Source: Microbacterium sp. 11MF
Lineage (GTDB): Bacteria; Actinomycetota; Actinomycetes; Actinomycetales; Microbacteriaceae
Direction of reading: 5' to 3'
Assembly (NCBI RefSeq): GCF_000383475.1
Contig: NZ_KB911460.1
Span: 62,001 to 126,000 of the forward strand
DNA length: 64,000 nt
Below the pieces are notes generated by a model. That model saw nothing but the letters and a program-made list of their open reading frames with translations, did not search any database and was not told the DNA's origin. The translations under genes and the position numbers were made by a program. Within the stretch, counting starts at the first letter, position 1, and every line of letters begins with the position of its first letter. This document shows, one piece after another, positions 61,337-64,000 of the stretch.

Positions 61337-62145
61337 CCGCGGGCGCGGAACGTGTAGGTGATCGACGCGACCTTCTGCGTCGCGTCATCCGATTCGACGA
61401 AGGCGCTGAACTCGCGCTTTCCGTTGCTGTAGAACGTGCCGCGGCCCTCGCCGAAGGTGAGGCGCACGTGGCCGTTGGTGAGCGCGAACTCGTCGAACGG
61501 GCCCTTGCTCCGCGCCTGGTCGAGGGTGTCGCCCACGGCGACGCCGAACTCGTTCGTCACCTGGACGGACTGCGGCAGCCCCGAGGTCACGGTGACCCAC
61601 GTCGGTGCGGGGACCTCGCTGCGCGAGCGGCCGCCGTCGCCGAGGAACACGTCGTACAAGCGGAAGCCGGGCCACGCGTAGATGTCGTAGGCCCAGTTCT
61701 CTGCGTCGCCGTTGACGAAGTCCTCCTTGGGCGCCGTGCCGAAGGCCTTGGTCAACGCGGCGATCGCCGGGCCGGAGTCGTCCGCCCACGTGTGGGTGAA
61801 CGTGCCGTCCGCGGTCTTCACCGTGAAGCCCGAGCCGTTCAGGGCGATGGTGGATGCCGCGGCGGGAGGCTCCGGCGCGGGCGTCTCCGACGGCTGCGGG
61901 TCCTGCGGTGTCGAGGGTGCCGGCTGCGGTGCGGACTGCGAGCTCTGCGCCGGAGCGGGCGCCGCCGTGGTCGGCTCGGTCGCGCGCACGAGGTACACGC
62001 TGACGACGACGATGACGGCGACGAGCAGGACGCCGGCGACGGCGCCGAGGATCATCGGGACCCGGTTGGGGTTCTCGCGGCGCTCGGGCTCGCGGTGCTC
62101 CTGCGGGTCGAGGGGGGCGAAGGGCAGCCAGTCGTCGTTGCTCAT
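61330..62145 (-). CDS. Membrane-anchored protein, unknown (paralogue of 57376-58122)
   Basis: 271 aa. Seen: acidic cytosolic N-terminus, one helix VPMILGAVAGVLLVAVIVVVSVYLV (residues 29-53), a Pro/Gln/Thr-rich stalk (55-95), and an outer domain with SGFTVKTADGTFTHTWADDSGPAIAALTKAFGTAP, YDIYAWPGFRLYDVFL and TWVTVTSGLPQSVQVTNEFGVAVGDTLDQARSKGP, which aligns element by element with the protein at 57376-58122. ATG at 62145 overlaps the amidohydrolase stop (ATGA). Unknown function. Confidence 0.78.
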   Translation of the reverse strand: MSNDDWLPFAPLDPQEHREPERRENPNRVPMILGAVAGVLLVAVIVVVSVYLVRATEPTTAAPAPAQSSQSAPQPAPSTPQDPQPSETPAPEPPAAASTIALNGSGFTVKTADGTFTHTWADDSGPAIAALTKAFGTAPKEDFVNGDAENWAYDIYAWPGFRLYDVFLGDGGRSRSEVPAPTWVTVTSGLPQSVQVTNEFGVAVGDTLDQARSKGPFDEFALTNGHVRLTFGEGRGTFYSNGKREFSAFVESDDATQKVASITYTFRARGQ

Positions 62146-63356
62146 GTGAGGAACTCCCGCGCGGCGACGGTCAGGGCGTCGACGCCGCGCTCGATGGTCG
62201 GGTGGAGAACGGGGGCGAAGAACGGGGAGTGGTTCGTCGGGATGTCGCGCGAGATCGTGCCGGCAGCGGCGGCATCCGCGTACTGCTGCGGGTCGACACC
62301 GCCCCAGAACCAGTAGACGAGCGGGGCGCCGGCCTCGCGGGCGAACCACGAGACGTCCTCGCTGCCGGTGAACATGCCGGGGTCGACGACCGTCCCCTCG
62401 CCGAATGCGCGGTCCATCGCCGCCGTCAGTCGGGCGGTCGCGTCCGCGTCGTTGATGGTCGGCGGCAGGGTGTGGAGGGTCGTGATCGTCGGCTCCTGCT
62501 CGGCGCCGGATGCCGCGGCCTCGGCGCGGACGACGCGCTCGACGCGGGCGAGGATGTCGGCCCGCGCCGCGTCGTCCGGGTAGCGCAGGCTCAACTCGAG
62601 GGTCGCTTCGGCCGGGATGATGTTGTTCTTCAGGCCGGCGTGAATCGAGCCGACGGTGACGACGGCCATCTCGCGGGGGTCGACTTCGCGCGAGACGACG
62701 GTCTGCAGGCGCATGACGGTCGCCGCCGCCATGACGATCGGGTCGATCGTCGAATGCGGGCGCGAGCCGTGTCCGCCGCGGCCGTGGAGGGTGACCGTGA
62801 TGCCGTCGGATGCCGCCATCTGCGTGCCCGGGCGCACACCGATCGTGCCGGCGGGCAACGGGGTGAGGTGCTGTCCGAGCACGATGTCGGGCTTCGGGTA
62901 CCGGTCGAGCACGCCGTCGGCGATCATCGCCTGCGCGCCGGCGCCGTACTCCTCGGCGGGCTGGAAGACGGCGACGACCGTGCCGGACCACTCGCCGCGG
63001 GTCGCCTGCAGCTTCTCGAGCGCGCCCAGCATCGCCGTCACGTGCATGTCGTGGCCGCACGCGTGCATGACCGGGACGTCCTGCCCGGCGGGGTCGACGC
63101 CTCGGGCCGTGCTCGCGTAGGGGAGCCCGGTCTGCTCGGGGACGGGGAGGCCGTCCATGTCGGCGCGCAGCCAGACGACGGGGCCGTCGCCGCTGCGGAT
63201 CACGGTGACGACGCCGGTGCGGCCGACGCCCTCCTCGTAGTCGAGGCCGAGCGCTGCGAGCTCGCGCGTGATGACGCCGGCCGTGCGGGTCTCCTGGAAC
63301 GAGAGTTCCGGGTGCCGGTGCAGATCGGTGTAGATCGCTTCGAGATCGAGGGGCAT
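62142..63356 (-). CDS. M20D-family metal-dependent amidohydrolase
   Basis: 404 aa, hippurate hydrolase/N-acyl-amino-acid deacylase group, acting on N-acyl or indole-acetyl-type amides. Seen: LHRHPELSFQETRT, WLRADMDGLPVPE, VPVMHACGHDMHVTAMLGAL with the metal-binding CGHDxH, FQPAEEYGAGAQAMI with the catalytic and metal Glu pair, a lid domain around GRGGHGSRPHSTIDPI, and SEDVSWF. ATG at 63356 is 7 nt after minus-strand TAGGCT, so leaderless. Substrate not evident. Confidence 0.93.
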   Translation of the reverse strand: MPLDLEAIYTDLHRHPELSFQETRTAGVITRELAALGLDYEEGVGRTGVVTVIRSGDGPVVWLRADMDGLPVPEQTGLPYASTARGVDPAGQDVPVMHACGHDMHVTAMLGALEKLQATRGEWSGTVVAVFQPAEEYGAGAQAMIADGVLDRYPKPDIVLGQHLTPLPAGTIGVRPGTQMAASDGITVTLHGRGGHGSRPHSTIDPIVMAAATVMRLQTVVSREVDPREMAVVTVGSIHAGLKNNIIPAEATLELSLRYPDDAARADILARVERVVRAEAAASGAEQEPTITTLHTLPPTINDADATARLTAAMDRAFGEGTVVDPGMFTGSEDVSWFAREAGAPLVYWFWGGVDPQQYADAAAAGTISRDIPTNHSPFFAPVLHPTIERGVDALTVAAREFLT

Positions 63357-63366
63357 GACTTCGAGC

Positions 63367-64000
63367 CTACGGCGAGGGAAGGCCTGCTACCTCAGCGAGT
63401 CCTCCACGGGGAGCGCTCGTCGAGGTGCGCTCGACCAGCCGGAAGGCCAGATCGCCGATCTCCTCGCGGCCGTCGATGGCCGCGAGGACGGCATCCGCTG
63501 CGCGCTCACCCTGCTCGTGCGGGAACTGCGCGACCGTCGTCAGACCGAAGAAGTCGCCCATCTCATGCCCGTCGACGCCGACGACCGACAGGTCCCCCGG
63601 CACGTCGAGGCCGCGGTCGCGCGCGGCGAAGAGGGCGCCGAAGGCGATCTCGTCGGATGCCGCGAAGATCGCCGTCGGCGGATCGTCGCGCTCCAGCAGG
63701 GCGAGCGCTGCGCGATGGCCGCCCTCGATCGTGAAGTCCGCGGCGGCGAAGGGGGCGTCGGGGATGCCGGCATCCGCCATCGCCGAGGCGAACCCGTGAC
63801 GACGCAGCGACGGGATGTCGAGTCCCGGATCGCCCGCGTACCCCGCACCGATGTGGGCGATGCGCCGGTGGCCGAGGCCCAGCAGGTGCTCGGTCGCGGC
63901 GCGGGCGACGGCGAGCTCGTCGACACGCAGGGCGGGGAACCGCGAGGTCGTCGCGCTGAGACCGACCACGGGCAGCTCGAGCGCCAGCATCCGGTCGACC
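63367..64000 (-). CDS. LacI-family regulator (partial, N-terminus off window)
   Basis: C-terminal 210 codons of a LacI-type repressor, with no start inside the window. Seen: RVDELAVARAATEHLLGLGHRRIAHIGAG, FTIEGGHRAALALLERDDPPTAIFAASDEIAFGALFAARDRGLDVPGDLSVVGVDGHEMGDFFGLTTVAQFPHEQGERAADAV, the standard effector domain. The DNA-binding domain lies beyond base 64000. Ends 10 bp upstream of the start of the amidohydrolase gene, which has its own -10 box. Confidence 0.9.
   Translation of the reverse strand, partial: VDRMLALELPVVGLSATTSRFPALRVDELAVARAATEHLLGLGHRRIAHIGAGYAGDPGLDIPSLRRHGFASAMADAGIPDAPFAAADFTIEGGHRAALALLERDDPPTAIFAASDEIAFGALFAARDRGLDVPGDLSVVGVDGHEMGDFFGLTTVAQFPHEQGERAADAVLAAIDGREEIGDLAFRLVERTSTSAPRGGLAEVAGLPSP

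Overview
High-GC actinobacterial chromosome segment, most likely from the Microbacteriaceae and close to Microbacterium. The grounds are very high GC with strong G/C third-position preference, dense short-gap operons joined by ATGA/GTGA overlaps, an actinobacterial NucS, a fused MrpA, YhgE/Pip and DUF222-HNH proteins, and many apparently leaderless genes with TANNNT boxes 6-8 nt before the start codon. I see no tRNA, rRNA, CRISPR array, insertion sequence or prophage. The segment reads as ordinary chromosome.

Layout. 1-5.3 kb: a truncated CoA-disulfide-reductase-like flavoprotein under a CsoR/CstR-type operator, a cold shock protein, a HAD phosphatase, nucS, and an MFS exporter divergent from a LacI regulator. 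5.3-11.5 kb: a complete mrpA(B)CDEFG Na+/H+ antiporter operon. 11.5-14.8 kb: tetR, a degenerate ABC-ATPase-like gene and a YhgE/Pip membrane protein. 14.8-16.2 kb: argG of the long E. coli-like type. 16.2-23.9 kb: a YtfQ/YtfR/YtfT/YjfF-like sugar importer with a second paralogous ATPase and a LacI regulator, preceded by LacI-type operators. 23.9-28.4 kb: Pr6Pr-like membrane protein, padR plus membrane protein, purA, a lactonase-fold protein.

28.4-33.9 kb is the most unusual part: seven tightly spaced, mostly overlapping genes. They encode two membrane-anchored proteins, a Ycf46-type AAA ATPase, a DUF2997 small protein, an NrdG-like radical SAM protein, a membrane-anchored DUF1257/Ycf35-like protein and a membrane protein with a ComEA-like helix-hairpin-helix. 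The Ycf46/DUF2997/Fe-S/Ycf35 association is known from cyanobacteria, but its function is unproven. This is the best candidate for an undescribed system.

33.9-41.2 kb: alpha-L-fucosidase, chorismate mutase, amylosucrase, a GntR(YtrA)-ABC operon and a PatB/MalY C-S lyase. 41.2-44.8 kb: a glycine betaine-type ABC importer. 44.8-53.3 kb: two paralogous unknown membrane proteins, DUF4259, DUF2071, purL with a coupled 44-aa membrane protein, a lipoprotein, a DksA-like zinc finger, a DUF222-HNH protein and an Imm1-like protein. 53.3-57.3 kb: a Cys-rich reading frame interrupted by TGA, a CstR-like regulator whose operator matches the one at 1.1 kb, an ArsR-SRPBCC pair, and sufU/sufS. 57.4-64 kb: a KimA-like K+ importer and a VanZ-RDD protein between two paralogous membrane-anchored proteins, an M20 amidohydrolase, and the C-terminal part of a LacI regulator cut by the window end.

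Recurring themes are osmotic and ion homeostasis (Mrp, betaine importer, KimA), carbohydrate use under LacI control, purine and arginine synthesis genes sharing a TAGGAT -10 box, and reactive-sulfur handling (CstR sites, SufU/SufS).
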